Program-made: the position numbers and the translations under genes
Notes under the pieces: generated by a model
What the model was told of the DNA's origin: nothing
Databases searched by the model: none
Seen by the model: only the letters and a program-made list of their open reading frames with translations
Part shown: piece after piece, positions 1 through 11,741 of the stretch
How the letters are laid out: each line of letters starts with the position of its first letter
Numbering within the stretch: the stretch's first letter is position 1
DNA from: Abelmoschus esculentus
Taxonomy: Eukaryota; Streptophyta; Magnoliopsida; Malvales; Malvaceae
Assembly (NCBI GenBank): GCA_035048815.1
Contig: JAUCBN010000034.1
Span: forward strand, 11,324,737 to 11,388,736
DNA: 64,000 nt
Direction: 5' to 3'

Positions 1-773
1 AAATTTTTTTTATAATTATATTATAGACTTTTAAGTTTTGAAATTTTTATAAATTTTTATATTAATTTGTCAATATGAGACTCGAAAGAAAAATCATGAT
101 CGAGAAAACTTTAATATATATATATATATATATATCCAAATATTTATCTCTTAAAACTAACTTCAAATCAATATTTTGTTTTAAAATATATATCATGAAA
201 TTGTATGTGTTTCTTGTATATATTTTAAAAAGTAGATTTAAAAATATATAAAAAAAGTAAATCTGGTATCCGATACTCAATTTTATGGGTACCTGTAAAT
301 CAAATACCTGATTTTTATAGGCCGATTCACGGACTAATATTTTAGTACCCGAAAATTTCAAGTACCCGAATATAAACACCCCTAATAGTTACTCAAACTT
401 TGTATTATGTTAAAATATAAAATTTAACTACTCTATTTTAATTTGTGACATAATTCAATTATATATTTTTATATTATTATTATTAGGTTCAACTTGATAA
501 CAAGTTTATTTATTTTTTCTTGAAAGTAAATAATTTAAAATCATATACACAACGAAAGAATGTTGTAGGTTATTTTAAGAAATATTGTGTCATTATTTTA
601 ATAATTAAAAATAAATATTCAGTTGAATCGAGTAAAAAAATATTGAATTAGTTGAACTAGTGAGTTCTATTTCATAATCTTAATTTGATCTTTTAGAATT
701 AAGTTGAGTTTAATAAAATTTTAATCAAGTCAAAACTAATATATTATTTTAAGTTGTTTTTTTTTAAAAAAAA
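1..773. other. AT-rich intergenic DNA
   Basis: No credible gene is present. The short open frames here have no recognisable domain and no splice continuity. The stretch is very AT-rich and contains a TA microsatellite at about 114-134 and the end of an AGGGGTG-type foldback repeat at 241-386. Confidence 0.7.
241..386. repeat. Fragment of AGGGGTG-ended foldback repeat (GGGTACC/ACCCGA words)
   Basis: The stretch repeats words such as GATACTCAA, GGGTACC and TACCCGAA, and ends in ACACCCCTAAT at 376-386. That is the inverse of the ATTAGGGGTG start seen in several other repeats of this window. Only the right end is clear. A related body with the same GGGTACC words lies at 21656-22270. Confidence 0.5.
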
Positions 774-900
774 AACATCATTAACACTAAATATTATTGA
801 ATATAATTAAATTAATTAATAAAAATTAAAAATATTAAAAATTCAATATACAATTAATAATTATACGTCGAGTCTATTGTTCAAGGACTAAAAATTTATT
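774..900. repeat. Partial copy of palindromic MITE family 1
   Basis: This stretch repeats the pattern of the full copy that starts about 240 bp downstream: CACTAAATAT, ATTAATTAATAAA, a run with CAATTAATAATTATA, and GAGTCTATTGTTC. The right arm is missing. Confidence 0.5.
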
Positions 901-1009
901 AAGTAGTAAGAGAAAATAATACAATTATTTGAAACAAAAAATAAGAAAGGAAAGAAAAACAAAAATTGAGCATAACTAGAGAAAAAAAAATAAACAAAAA
1001 TTAAAAGGA

Positions 1010-1258
1010 TAGATCTATCACGTGCGTCGAACACCGCTGAATATCACTAACACTAAATATCGTTGAACATTATTAAACTAATTAATAAAGATTATATATC
1101 TCAAGGACTCAACAAACAATTAATAATTATATATCGAATCTATTATTCTTTTATTAATTATATGTTAAGTCCTTGAGATTTTTAATCTTTATTAATTAAT
1201 TTAATAATATTTAACGTTAATAATATTTAACGATATTCGACGCTTATTATAGAATTTT
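1010..1258. mobile_element. Palindromic MITE (family 1), copy A
   Basis: The left half (GCGTCGAACACC, then TCGTTGAACATTATTAAAC, TTAATAAAGATT, CTCAAGGACTCAAC) is the approximate reverse complement of the right half (TTAAGTCCTTGAG, AATCTTTATTAATTAAT, TTAACGATATTCGACGC). The whole 250-bp unit could therefore fold into one long hairpin. It has no coding capacity. A second copy lies at 26990-27248, and both are followed by or end in TAGAATTTTCT. The non-autonomous DNA transposon label is inferred from size and structure; superfamily and target-site duplication are not resolved. Confidence 0.65.
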
Positions 1259-1339
1259 CTAACAAGTTGATAATTTGTAGCTAGTCTATAGGCATCTAAT
1301 GCGGTTGCAAATTATCTCTCTCTTTCTCATATTTCCTTC

Positions 1340-1560
1340 TATGTCTCTATTTTAAATTAGAGGTTTCAAGGTATAGGGTTTAAGGTTAGGGGTTGTGGTT
1401 AGGGTTTAGGGAATTAGGGTTAGGGTATATTTTTAAGGTGTAGAGCTTAGGGTTTATGATATAGAAAATTAGGATTAGGGTTTAAAATTTAATTTTTTTA
1501 AAATTTTTCAAAAGAAACATAGAAGGAGGTAAAAAAAGAGGTAGACGATTTCTACCCATC
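1340..1560 (+). repeat. TTTAGGG-bearing interspersed repeat, copy 1
   Basis: It contains irregular runs of GGGTTTAGGG and TTAGGGTT followed by TTTAAAATTTAATTTTTT, a TTTTCAAAAGAAACAT block and GATTTCTACC. The same ordered blocks recur at 15670-15865 and 46880-47105, and inverted at 16205-16375 and 46400-46600. Because the flanking blocks are conserved along with the GGGTTTA words, this is an interspersed repeat and not a stretch of true telomeric DNA. Confidence 0.6.
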
Positions 1561-1834
1561 TAATGCTATGCTCTCTAGAATCTCAGCTCTTAATTAAGCC
1601 ATCGGCTTCGTTAACCTAATTAATAGTTCTTTTTAGGGATTTAAATTTAAGTCCGTGATTATTATCGCGATCATTATTTAAAGATTTTAATATTGTTCGA
1701 AACTGTGATATCTATAATCGTTATGTTCATAATAATGTTTGGTTTTTGAAAATTCGCGATTGTAATAGTTACAATGACTGTAATAATATTTGTTATGTTT
1801 GCAACCACAATAAATACAATACGACTAAGCGTAA

Positions 1835-2232
1835 TTAGGGGTGATAATGAGCTTGACCAGCTTGCAAGCCACTCGGGCTCGGTTCGGTCAAAGCTCGACT
1901 CGAGTGAGCTCAACTCGGGTTCGGGTTCGGCTCGAGACCTTAATGAGCAGAGCCGATTCAAGCTTGGCTCGAAAAGCTCGTGAACAACCTCAGAATAATT
2001 ATATTATGTATATGCTACATATACACTAAAAGTAATCTCTTTAGCAAAGAATAAAATAAAATAAAATATGAGAAGTCTATTAAAATAAATTAACTAAAAT
2101 AAATTAGACATTTTTTTTCATTTTGAGTTGAACCGAGCCTGACGTACCCGAGCCAAGCCCAATGAGCTTCGAGCCCGAGCCTAAAATTCTGAGCTCGCCG
2201 AGCCTCGAGCTCGAACCAAGCCCAATACACCA
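1835..2232. repeat. AGGGGTG-started repeat with CTCGAG/GGCTCG words
   Basis: It opens with TTAGGGGTGATAATGAGCTTG and then consists of GAGCTCG, CTCGAGC and GGTTCGGCTCGA words on both strands. The far side (from about 2120) holds the inverse words (GAACCGAGCC, GAGCCCGAGCC). The GC-rich open frames here are by-products of these words. The expected closing CACCCCTAA is not seen, so the element is probably truncated near 2230, where different GC-rich DNA begins. Confidence 0.5.
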
Positions 2233-2405
2233 CCACAGTCGGCGTTTCCTTCAACAGCGTCGCCCCCTGTCCCTCCCTTGGTCCGTCTCCTGGATTTGGG
2301 GGACCTGGATACCAAGGAGAGAAGCGGAGGCATCTGAAGGGATACCAGCAGGGGAGGAAGATGGGGAGGTGGAAGTAGCTGGAGCCGAGGCTTTCGTTTA
2401 GCATT
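2230..2405 (-). pseudogene. Possible decayed arabinogalactan-protein fragment
   Basis: In one minus-strand frame the sequence reads APATSTSPSSSPAGIPSDAS, a Pro/Ala/Ser/Thr-rich stretch like the neighbouring AGP gene at 2797-3114. Two blocks also resemble that gene at DNA level: TCCCCTGCTGGT, and GGACCAAGGGAGGGACAGGG against its GGACCAAGTGAGGGACC. Frames change between blocks, and no intact start, signal peptide or stop was found. I infer a broken paralogue cut by the adjoining word-rich repeat. Chance similarity of Pro/Ala-rich DNA remains possible. Confidence 0.3.
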
Positions 2406-2796
2406 GGAATTGAGATTAAGTTGAGAATTCTTAATTAAAAAAGACATTAAAAGGTTAAGTAATCAAAATTATACTAAATTAATTATTAATTAATAAAAGA
2501 TCAATCGATTTGAATTGATATTTAATTTTTTTATCGAATTATTCATTATTATTTTTATATAAATATTTTTTTGTTGAAATAATAAATAATGGTGGTCAAT
2601 GATCGTTTCATTGAGAAATAAAATAAAATTATCCATTAAAAAAAGAAAAAAAAAATACTTAGGAAAACTCAAACTGAGGCGTTACGACTGCTAGCACTGT
2701 AGTTTATGAAAATGCAAAAATTAAAAAAAAAAATCTTATTAAAGGAAGAAAAACAATTAACTATGGAGAAGCTTTAATGTGCAATATTCAATTGAA

Positions 2797-3114
2797 TTAT
2801 TCGGAATAATCACCGTCGTCATCATCGTCATCCGGCGAAGGAGCCGGCGCGTCATCATCAGTTGAGTAACCAGCGGATCCTTCGCCGCTTTCCTCAGGTC
2901 CCTCGCTTGGTCCCTCACTTGGTCCTTCACTATCCGGGGCACCAGCAGGGGAGTCATCGAACGGAGATGGAACACCGGCCGCTGACTTACGGTCCGAGCC
3001 ACCTGATGAAGCCGGAGCTGAAGAAGGGGTTGGTGAAGGTGACGCATCAGATGAAATTGCCCCAATGATAGCTATGAAAACAAGAGCAACAACAGCAACA
3101 GCATGCTTTGCCAT
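2797..3114 (-). CDS. Small arabinogalactan-protein-like secreted protein, 105 aa
   Basis: Single-exon gene. Residues 1-24 form a signal peptide (MAKHAVAVVALVFIAIIGA, cut probably after the following SSDA). The mature part is rich in Pro/Ala/Ser/Thr/Gly with SPSP, APAS, SPAGAP and APAPSP dipeptide motifs, the substrates for proline hydroxylation and arabinogalactan addition. A three-fold SEGP repeat sits at about residues 62-73, and the tail is strongly acidic (six Asp in a row, ending GDYSE). The C terminus has no hydrophobic segment, so GPI anchoring is unlikely, unlike classical AGPs. The likely role is a secreted cell-wall or extracellular glycoprotein. The start is the only ATG giving the signal peptide, and a TATA-like box lies about 165 bp upstream. 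Confidence 0.8.
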   Translation of the reverse strand: MAKHAVAVVALVFIAIIGAISSDASPSPTPSSAPASSGGSDRKSAAGVPSPFDDSPAGAPDSEGPSEGPSEGPEESGEGSAGYSTDDDAPAPSPDDDDDDGDYSE

Positions 3115-3278
3115 ATCTCTTCTTTCGATCTTTTTTTTTTCTTACTTTATTTTATTTAAATATATAAAAACGAAATATTCAAAATAGAATCAGTGGTTTT
3201 ACGATGAAAATGAATGATTTACAAAAAGAGAGAGAATCATAGGATCTAAATAAATGGTGACCAAGGAATGATCTTGGC

Positions 3279-3289
3279 AATATATAGGT
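3279..3289 (-). promoter_or_regulatory. TATA-like box of the AGP-like gene
   Basis: The minus strand reads CCTATATATTG about 165 bp upstream of the ATG at 3114. Position and sequence fit a core promoter; transcription would start near 3250. Supported by motif and spacing only. Confidence 0.4.
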
Positions 3290-4235
3290 ACTGAACCATT
3301 TGATTGACCGAGTTTGATTGCTTGAGTTGTGGAAAGAATTTTCTAAAATAACACTTTAATAGTTAATATTTTTTGGACTAGTATTATTGTTTTTAATCGA
3401 TGGTTACGGTGGGATTTGTTCGATTCACAACTATTAGATATTGATCACTGTATTAATATTTAACCATTAAAATAAGATGATTCATGTTAGTATTATTATA
3501 TTAAATAGACATTGATCGTTCAATCATTATACTGTCATTATTAGTGCTTGAACTCGTAACTTTCAAGAGTAACATTCATTCCTTTAATCACTGAGATAAG
3601 ATGATCCGTGTTAGTATTATTATATTAAATTCATTGTATATGTATGATAATTTTTTTTGAAAAATAACAAGTTTTTAATGAGAATTGACATAAAACACGA
3701 CGAGTTTTATTTATTTGTTTGAAAATACTTTGTTTAAAAACTTAATCAAGTAATTAGTATAATCCTAAACTGAATTTTTGGTGTATGTACAATAAATTTT
3801 ATATGGTTAATGACATTTTACGCTATAAATAGATAATTTTATTTAGGGTTAGAGCATACAAAATCTTTAGATATATAAGACAAACTTGCCTTGGCTAAAA
3901 CTTGCCTTTTATATTTAAAGATTTTGAGTTCAAATTATCCGAATGTGTTATTTTTATTATTATTCTGCAATAAAATAATATCATTTTAGTTTAAATTAGG
4001 CTTTATAACACTTGTACCAAAATACAGTATGCATGTATTGTTAAGGTGAGCCTATGTCTATTATGAATTTTTTAAAATTTATATATTCGTCTTTAAGTAT
4101 TATGAGTTAATCTTTAATTATTTAAAATTTTATGAATTATATCTATCCTTAAATAATTTTTAGATCCGTCATTGCCAAAACAATATCGTTTTGAGTTAAT
4201 AATTACACTAAGTGTTAGCAACAAAATGACATAAA
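3290..4235. other. AT-rich intergenic DNA
   Basis: No gene or RNA gene is recognisable. The DNA is AT-rich and has degenerate direct repeats such as ATAAGATGATTCATGTTAGT (about 3471) and a near-copy at about 3595, each followed by ATTATTATATTAAAT. Confidence 0.6.
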
Positions 4236-4412
4236 CAGGGATGGAACTGTGTGGAGGTGGGGAGGGGCAATCGCCTCCCACCCCGAAATTTTTTTTTTAT
4301 ATTTTTGTCCCCTTATTTATTTTTTTTAAATTGTTTTTTTTATGAATTTGTCTCCCTATTTCTAAACATTTATATTTTACCCCCTCAACCCCAAATCCTA
4401 GCTCTGTCTCTA
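4236..4412. repeat. Interspersed repeat (CCCCTCAACCCCAAATC), copy 1
   Basis: The order of blocks is GGGATGG, GGGGAGGGG, a T-run, TTTTTGTCCCC, a long T-rich run, ATGAATTTGTCTCC, AAACATTTAT, TTTTACCCCCTCAACCCC, AAATCCTAGCTCTGTCTC. The same order recurs at 48728-48890. It has no coding capacity and is probably a fragment of a dispersed retroelement. The family is not identified. Confidence 0.55.
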
Positions 4413-4741
4413 GACATAAACAAATTAATTTAATGTTACATTTAAATAATTTTAAAATTCGATAGTATTTTCAAGTTCGTAGTATTAATTTAGTGACAAC
4501 TAATATAGTTTACCTATAATTTATAACTAGTTGACTGCTGAACCGGAAAAATCAAAGGTCTTAACCGTTTGAATCCCGATTTAACCTTTAGGGGAACTAG
4601 GTTGTGTTTACAAAAGGAAGAGATGTAAATAGCCAAAACAAGGTTGCAATACAACACCAAAACCAATAAGAATTTAATCAAGAACCAAACCAAAATTAGT
4701 TCATCACACAACATGAAATATCAAACATGAAAGTGGTACCA

Positions 4742-7700
4742 TTACCCTGTTCGTAACCTATCCAACAGATCAACACTTTTCCGAGCTCTTTCCGTCTGAT
4801 GATCGATACTTTTACGTGACTTCTCATGGCAATCCACACTCCTACGAGACCTTTCCAAGTGATCGAAAGAGATTCTTAGTTTTTCGAGCTTATCCAAATT
4901 ATTAGATTGGTTTTTCAACTTCTCAGGCCTGTCAGTGCTCTTCCTCGGTTTCTCTCTTCGATCGGTACTCTTTCTCGAAACTTCAAACGTATCGGTACTT
5001 TTTCGGGACTGCTCCAATTGGTCTGTACTTCTCCTAGAACTGTACCTTTGAGAAGGAGATTTCTCAACAGTTGAGATGAACTTCTTGAGATGTCTGATAT
5101 ACTCAGGGTACTGCTCTAAATCACAGTGGTTCCCTCCTTTAACCCATAGAGGTTCATACTTCTCTTTGCATAGCTCCCAGAGTTGCTTTCCGTGGGAGCA
5201 ATCGACAACTTCATCCGAAGTTCCCTGCACATTCATATAAAAAACTCAATTCAAAGGCCATAATTGAGGGTATAGGAAATCATTTTTGCCCAATGTCATA
5301 TATGCTTGTCATTTACTGGTTCAATAAACGTCCGACTCATAGACACGTCCCTCCAAATATATGAAAAAAGTTAAAAGAAAATTGAAAATACCAATATTGG
5401 ATTAAAGTACTCTTACACTGAAATTAGAATAATATAGGTCAAATATTTGTATGCGTATGCACTATGAAAGTAGAGTTATATAGAGGAAAATCAACAAATT
5501 GAAAATTTTAATCATAATCTGAACTTGTGCATTATATTTTATCTCGAATACGGGGGTGAGGATATCTAAACTTACCATGAATACAGTCTAGAGAAGATTT
5601 ACTTATAACCCAAAGAAGCCAAAAGAAACTAATTTCAGCCTAACTACAATGGAATTATGCATGATACCATAATTTACAAAGGGAAATCGAACAAGCAAAA
5701 CCATATATGGCGGTGACGAGCAGATAAATAATGCAATATCAACATAAGACATGATTTTCAAACCAAAAATCAAGTATAATACTACAGATTAGCCACCATT
5801 GGAGTCCTTATTGGCTATTTCTTTTCAATTCAAAATACTGCGCAACAATCTACCCCAGGTATGGATAATCTTTCTAGGTATCAAAACAAGAGTGTTCGTG
5901 GTCTTCATCGTTTCCCATAGGTATTTGTTGATATCTGAAGAATGAACTAATAACAAATACTAGTAATTCATAGATAAACATTGATTCCAATTAAATCTTA
6001 ATTTAAACCTCAGTTGATTTAGTTGCAAGAACTCTTAATTCTGTGGACTTCAATTAATTTACATTATTTGGATTGCTATCCTCCACAACTAGCAATTATT
6101 TACCTACTGCCAAGACAGCTATCTGTTTGTTTGTACTTGAGACACTTCATGGGCCAAAGTTCAATGCAGATCTAGACTTTGTCAGACATGAATGAAAGAA
6201 TTGTACCTTCAACAGGAACTCCTTAGCAATAAACATGACAAAATCAAAGATAAGATATGACAGTATACGAATTAAAACTGAAGACCTAGAAAATTCATCA
6301 ACACCCCATATTTTTGTTCAGACTCACAGACTGAAAGTTTTGATCATTATCCTATCAAAGCGGTTTAGGGAAATTTTGGGTAAGAAGATAAGTTATTATA
6401 ACATAGCTAGAAAATGGAGGGAAGTAAAAAGGCTAAAATTTAACTTCAAGATATCATAAGAAGAAGAAAAAGTCAAGTATTGCACAGGTATCTTATCTCT
6501 CAATAATGGTGGTTTTCTTACAAGTTTCAACCTAAAAAAAGTTCAAAGGAAAAAGAGGGTTCGCTAAATTCCATCAAAACTATGAAGAATTCAATGTAAA
6601 AAGATAAATACAAATAACATAATCGCTCCAACATAAGGGGATATGTTGGCATGTGTATAACTGTATATATGAAATTTATACCATATGAAGCAATAGACTA
6701 TCAGGATTGCATATACTTACATGGATGATAAGAACAGGACAATTGACAAGTGGAATTTTATCAATATTCTGCAAACAAACAAACAAGAAAGAAAGCATTA
6801 TAGTTGCATACTCACATAAATAAATGCTTATTAGCAGAAATAAATTGGGCAACCAAACTTATAAAGGACTTGTGTTACCTTATAAATGTCAAACCAATAG
6901 GTACGCTTTACAGGATACATGACTCTTAAACCAGAAAGTATGGGACTGTGCAAAACAACAGCCCTTAACCGAGGCAGTCGAGCTGCTAGATCCAAAGTGG
7001 GGCCACTACCAACAGACTGACCATAGAGGATGATATCTTCCTGTTTTGTACCATAGCTCTCTTCAAGACATTTATAAGCAGCTTCAATATCTGCATATGT
7101 GTTCTGCTCACTTGGCTGTAAAATAAACGAGAGGCTTTAAACAATCTTATCAGCTTCAAAATGACAACCATATCTTTTACAGAGAGATAACTTGTTTCTA
7201 TCCTTTCATTTTAAAACAATATGCTTGTTGTATATACCTTTCCAGAAGATTGCCCGTATCCAGAATAGTCATAGCTGCACAATATCACAAAAAATCTATA
7301 AGAAAACTGTAGCTTCTTTTAAGGAGTTGCTAAGTTTCTTCGATGGATAAGAAAAGAATAAAGGTCATTCCAAGAAGCAATCATAATTCCTAGAGACAAG
7401 AACAAACAAATGCATCACTTCTCCCTTTGGCATGTTGATAACTCTCGCACCAGACAGTAGAACATTTTACTGCTAAATGAAAGCATTAGTTGCTAGCCGG
7501 TGAAGACCAATTAATCAGGTTTAAATGTATTCTGACACATTCGGACTCGGTTATGGTGGTATGATCAAAAGCAGAGAAAATACTGAATATACTGTAGTAA
7601 CATAGTGGCAATCAAATGGTAGCCAACTATCAAGTGTCAAGAAGAACAAGACCAACAGCAGAATAAACCATAATCCTTTCAATTTTCATCTAAGCTTGAT

Positions 7701-8404
7701 AAAATCAAATCTATCTGTTTGCCCACACCCAGAGCTCATAAACTGAATTCAATTTGTACTATCAAGCAACATCATGTTACAGAAGAACATCACTCAACTC
7801 CTTCCCAATTAAATCACATTGTTAAGGGAACCAAGTAACCAATAAAAATTCCATATCCATTTCCAGTTAATTTCACCCACCAAAGCTCCTCTCACAGGGA
7901 AAATCTCCGGACAGAAATCTCCATAGTCAAAATTTCTAGTAAATTCAATGACTTTAAGAACTAAATAGAAACCCAGGCGCCAAGAATCAACAAAAACATC
8001 AAGGAAACAACAAAAAGTCTAACCCAGAAGCCAACAAAACACAAATGAAAACACACACACAAGAAGAATCGGCAAAAAGAATCAGCTGAAAACAGAGTAT
8101 ACCCCATTAGATTGACCCTCAAGTGTATGCTCAATTCGATGAAAAGCTCATACATCTGACCCAGATCGGCAGCGTTACCATGAGAGTAAAGCAAAGTAGA
8201 AGTAGCCATCGGATGCCTGATGTACATAGCTACAACCTCGGTGCCACGCCGAGTTGGGAGCTTAAGAATCTCAACATTTTCTCTATGAGGGAAAGGATTT
8301 AGAAGCAAAAGACCAGTTAATTCATCGTTTACAACCTTGTATGAAGGTGGGTTTGGTGGGAAAAAAGCAAACTTCGCCGCCATTGAAGACGTTACTCCAC
8401 CCAT
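4742..8404 (-). CDS. ABHD17-type alpha/beta hydrolase with C-terminal KSTD repeats, 368 aa
   Basis: Five coding exons: 8404-8103, 7274-7238, 7115-6879, 6768-6721, 5224-4742. All have GT-AG borders and the phases close. It is a serine hydrolase of the ABHD17 group, whose animal members remove palmitate from membrane-anchored proteins; plant substrates are not known from sequence. The oxyanion region is SHGNAADL. The nucleophile elbow is GQSVGSG (Ser147), the acid is in GTSDEVVD (Asp212), and the His is in GGNHCDLE (His241), so the triad is complete. The N terminus MGGVTS fits an N-myristoylation site (Gly2, Ser6) in place of the animal Cys cluster. From about residue 272 to the end the protein is a hydrophilic tail of about eight imperfect 10-12-residue units built on RKSTD or RKSVD, rich in possible phosphosites. 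The last intron (about 1.5 kb) is the longest and contains no gene. Confidence 0.92.
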
Positions 8405-8529
8405 CTCTCTACCTTTTCAGCTTTGTTAATATCTTCAGGAGTGGGGATTCACAGAGATAAACATTCCCTTCTTCCTTTATTTTTCTTCTAGTTATTGTTT
8501 CTGTAGAAGAAGATCAAACTTTTCTTCAA

Positions 8530-11500
8530 AGTGAAAGGAAAGTAAGAATTTCTTCAATGGAGTACTTAAAAGCCTTGGAAAGTGAAGCCAGGGACATCAT
8601 CATAAATAATGATGAACTGAAAATAATATGAAAATTTAGTTTAAAATTGAGTAAAGTTTATGAAGTATGAATAAACTATTGGGTAAATTACTCTCCAAAG
8701 CCATTCAATTACTAATAATAGTATATTTAAGTTATTTAATTATTAAAATTGTAATTAGGTCATATAATTAATAATTTAATTATAATTAAGTTGATTTCTA
8801 AATTAAATGTAAACGGATATTAAAATATTATCATCTATAAATATATTGAAGTTCATTTAATTATTGAGAAAGTTATAATTGTGTTACTCAATTAGTAAAA
8901 ATTATAATTCTGTCAATCAATTAAAATTTAATTATAATCGGATAATTTTTTAGTTAAAATTCAAACAAATATTTAACAATATATGGTATAATGATAATTT
9001 TAATCCTTAAAAATTTTATATTTTATCTATTTTTATATTTTATCTATTTAGATTCAATTTAATAAATTTATCCTTCACATTTTAAAAAATATATCAATTA
9101 TTATTTGTATTGATTAATTTAACAAAAAAAATATAATTAATCACATAATTAAATCTTATATTAAAAAAATATTAGATAATAATATAATAAAAATATATTT
9201 ATTATCATTTGTTTTCGAGTATGTTAATATTTTTTTCTGAGAAAAATGATGTTATTAAGGTAAAATTATACATAATAATATTATCAAATATCTCGTTAAA
9301 AAATTTCCTAATCTTATATAGAAAAAATAATACAACAAGACGATATCAAAAAGATGATCACCACAAAATAATCAATCACCCTAACTAAATAAACATTAAG
9401 CATCCAAGATGGCAACATACCTCTAAAAACTGATAAATTATTAGATAAATTTGACTCATCACGTCATTTATGATCTCATTCAATAATAAATTTATATTTT
9501 ATTTTTTTGAAAATAAATCTTCATTTCCTTTTTCTTTTACACGATGAATTTTCACATCTTTTCTACAAATCATTAAATAAATGAATTTTATTAAATAAAA
9601 TTATAAATAATATAACGAACCGAGATCATATAATAATTTGACTTAAAAACCACATTAAATAAAATGAAACCGCCCCTCACATAATCCATGCTCAAAAAAA
9701 TCAATCACCAATATATCTAAACCCTTGAGATGACGAAGTATCAATCCGACTCATCTGGGACCAATCCAACAGCTTGTCATTTGAAGGTGATAAAATCTAA
9801 TGAACGTTGTTCCTTTTGATTTATTCCCCAAATATTTAAAATAAACCATCAATCTAATATTTTTTTAACCTAATTATTACCCTAATTTTACCTAACTATC
9901 TAAATCACATGGTCTCAAAATCTTTTTTATTTTCCCCTTCTTAAATGGAGTGTATAATTGTATCTAGACAAAAAATAATAATTCACATCTTTCTTTGCAT
10001 TGCTTCAATCCCTATGTGTGTTGAAATCAGCACTAAATGACTAGCACGTGAAAGCCTCACTGACCAACAACTTGGCTTAGAAGTGACCTCAACCCTTGTA
10101 AAACACCAAGCACCTTATATCCGAATTGGTAAATTATTCTGGCTAATACAAATCAAGTTCTTGTCCTAAGAAAATCTTGTCAACTGATTTGAGATCTCCC
10201 ATGTAGAAATGCTAATTTGGTCAAAACATAAAACATGTCATGTTGGATGTCTGGTCTACAACTGCTGCAGGTAGGGCCAATCCCTGACTCCAAACAATAG
10301 CTGCAAACATATCACCATGAACCTTAGGGACCCAGATTTTGAGGACTAAGCTTGGAACCAAAGGTCATCAGACAGGAAAACCTTAATCTTGTTGGGGAGA
10401 CAATGACTAACAACTAATATATACAAGCAAAAGGAAAAATGAGAGGTTAGAATAATGAAAAGAATAAAGGGATGTTTTTGTCATTATGGTGTCCATAATG
10501 TTAAGCAAAATGAAAACAGAAGCAGTGGGTCATGGGGGTCTCTCAATTCATCTTTAGCTCCATCTTCTTGTTGTAATGGGATGATGAGCACATGCATGTT
10601 ACAGATAAGTTTGGAACGGAGAACACGAGTCAAGTTCGACTTTGAGTTTGATTTCAACTTATGTGATCCTTTTCCTAGGCCTATATAGGGTTTAGGTGTG
10701 CGGACATTGGGGCCAAAAGGATGACACAATGTCTTTCTAGGATGAGTTCCTAGGTATTGTTTGGGGCTGGAGGACTCCATATCATGCTCATGCTAGAAAT
10801 CAAGAGTTGGCTACTAGCATTCACTAGGTTATGCATGATCCTATATTTGATGGGTGAGTTGCCTAATGGTTAATGAGACGACGCTTTCGTGATAAATCCT
10901 TTAGTAAAGGATGTGTTGAAGGCTGACTTGTCTAAGATGTGTTCCTTTTCAAGCGTCTCACAACATGTCGATCCGGACTTAAACGACCTGTACCAGACAA
11001 TAGAGTTCCCAACTTTTTTTGATCACCAGACATATGATCTTATTCATATGAAAATCATACAATGGTTCATTGAAGATGCTGCACCCTTACTTAAGAACGG
11101 TGGGCCATTGGAAAGAAGAAAATCATGGAAGCACAAATATATACATACACACATAAAGTCACAGCAATCAAATATTCAACATTAAGTTTTACCAGTCTAA
11201 TGTAGTTGTATGCATTCAGACAACACTCTCTTGTTGCTCAAGCTTTTCAAATTTCTCCAGGTAGCATTGTTTGATACACATTCAAACATGAGTATGAAAA
11301 TATGAACCTCAAAAGATCTTCCACAGAGCAATAAGGCTCGTGGAACATGGAATCCGGATTATAGTCTGTTTCAGTTGGTTCACTTCATGATGAGTTATTA
11401 GACTTGAAGCCAAGAAAATGGTACATTTTTCTAAAGAAACGAAGAAATCAGAATGAAAAGCAACAGAAATGACAGAATCATGGTTAAAAAAGGTTTTTTG

Positions 11501-11740
11501 TTTATAATATCGGGATCGAATCCTTCACAATAACATAGAAATCAAACATGGTTATTTTATTTTTAGCTAGTATAGATTTCCAGCTTTGGCCACATAGTGG
11601 CCATTGACAATACATTTCAAACACAAAACCTTAAGAAACTAGGTGAAATTTTAGTAGATTTTTTTTATTTATTCTGAGTCCTGTAGGATCATTATTCTGT
11701 TGAAATAGTAGTAGGAAAAACAGTAGTGGCCTGATCCATG
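8530..11740. other. Intergenic DNA, mostly AT-rich, with unrecognised open frames
   Basis: 8530-10000 is low-complexity AT-rich sequence with no gene. 10000-11700 is less AT-rich and holds open frames at 10455-10688 and 10889-11185 that I cannot assign. No RNA gene or clear element border was found. Confidence 0.6.
10889..11185 (+). pseudogene. Unrecognised open frame, possibly a gene or transposon fragment
   Basis: A 98-codon frame with protein-like composition includes the stretches SQHVDPDLNDLYQTIEFP and HMKIIQWFIEDAAPLLKNGG. It has no domain I recognise, no upstream exon that joins in frame, and no clear promoter. Base composition is more balanced than the surrounding AT-rich DNA. It may be the remnant of a transposon-borne or captured gene. 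Function unknown. Confidence 0.2.
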
Positions 11741-11741
11741 C

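Noticed and set aside
1355..1480. Interstitial telomere repeat array (TTTAGGG)n
   Set aside because: The heptamers are irregular and embedded in conserved non-telomeric blocks shared by four other copies in the window, so this is an interspersed repeat.
1674..2447. Overlapping open frames of 60-105 codons on both strands
   Set aside because: They arise from CTCGAGC-type word repeats and GC-rich DNA open in several frames. None has a coherent domain or splice partner.
10020..10400. LINE reverse-transcriptase C-terminal remnant on the minus strand
   Set aside because: A few Cys-rich words (CSYCLESGIGP-like) are suggestive, but no reverse-transcriptase motif or frame continuity supports it.
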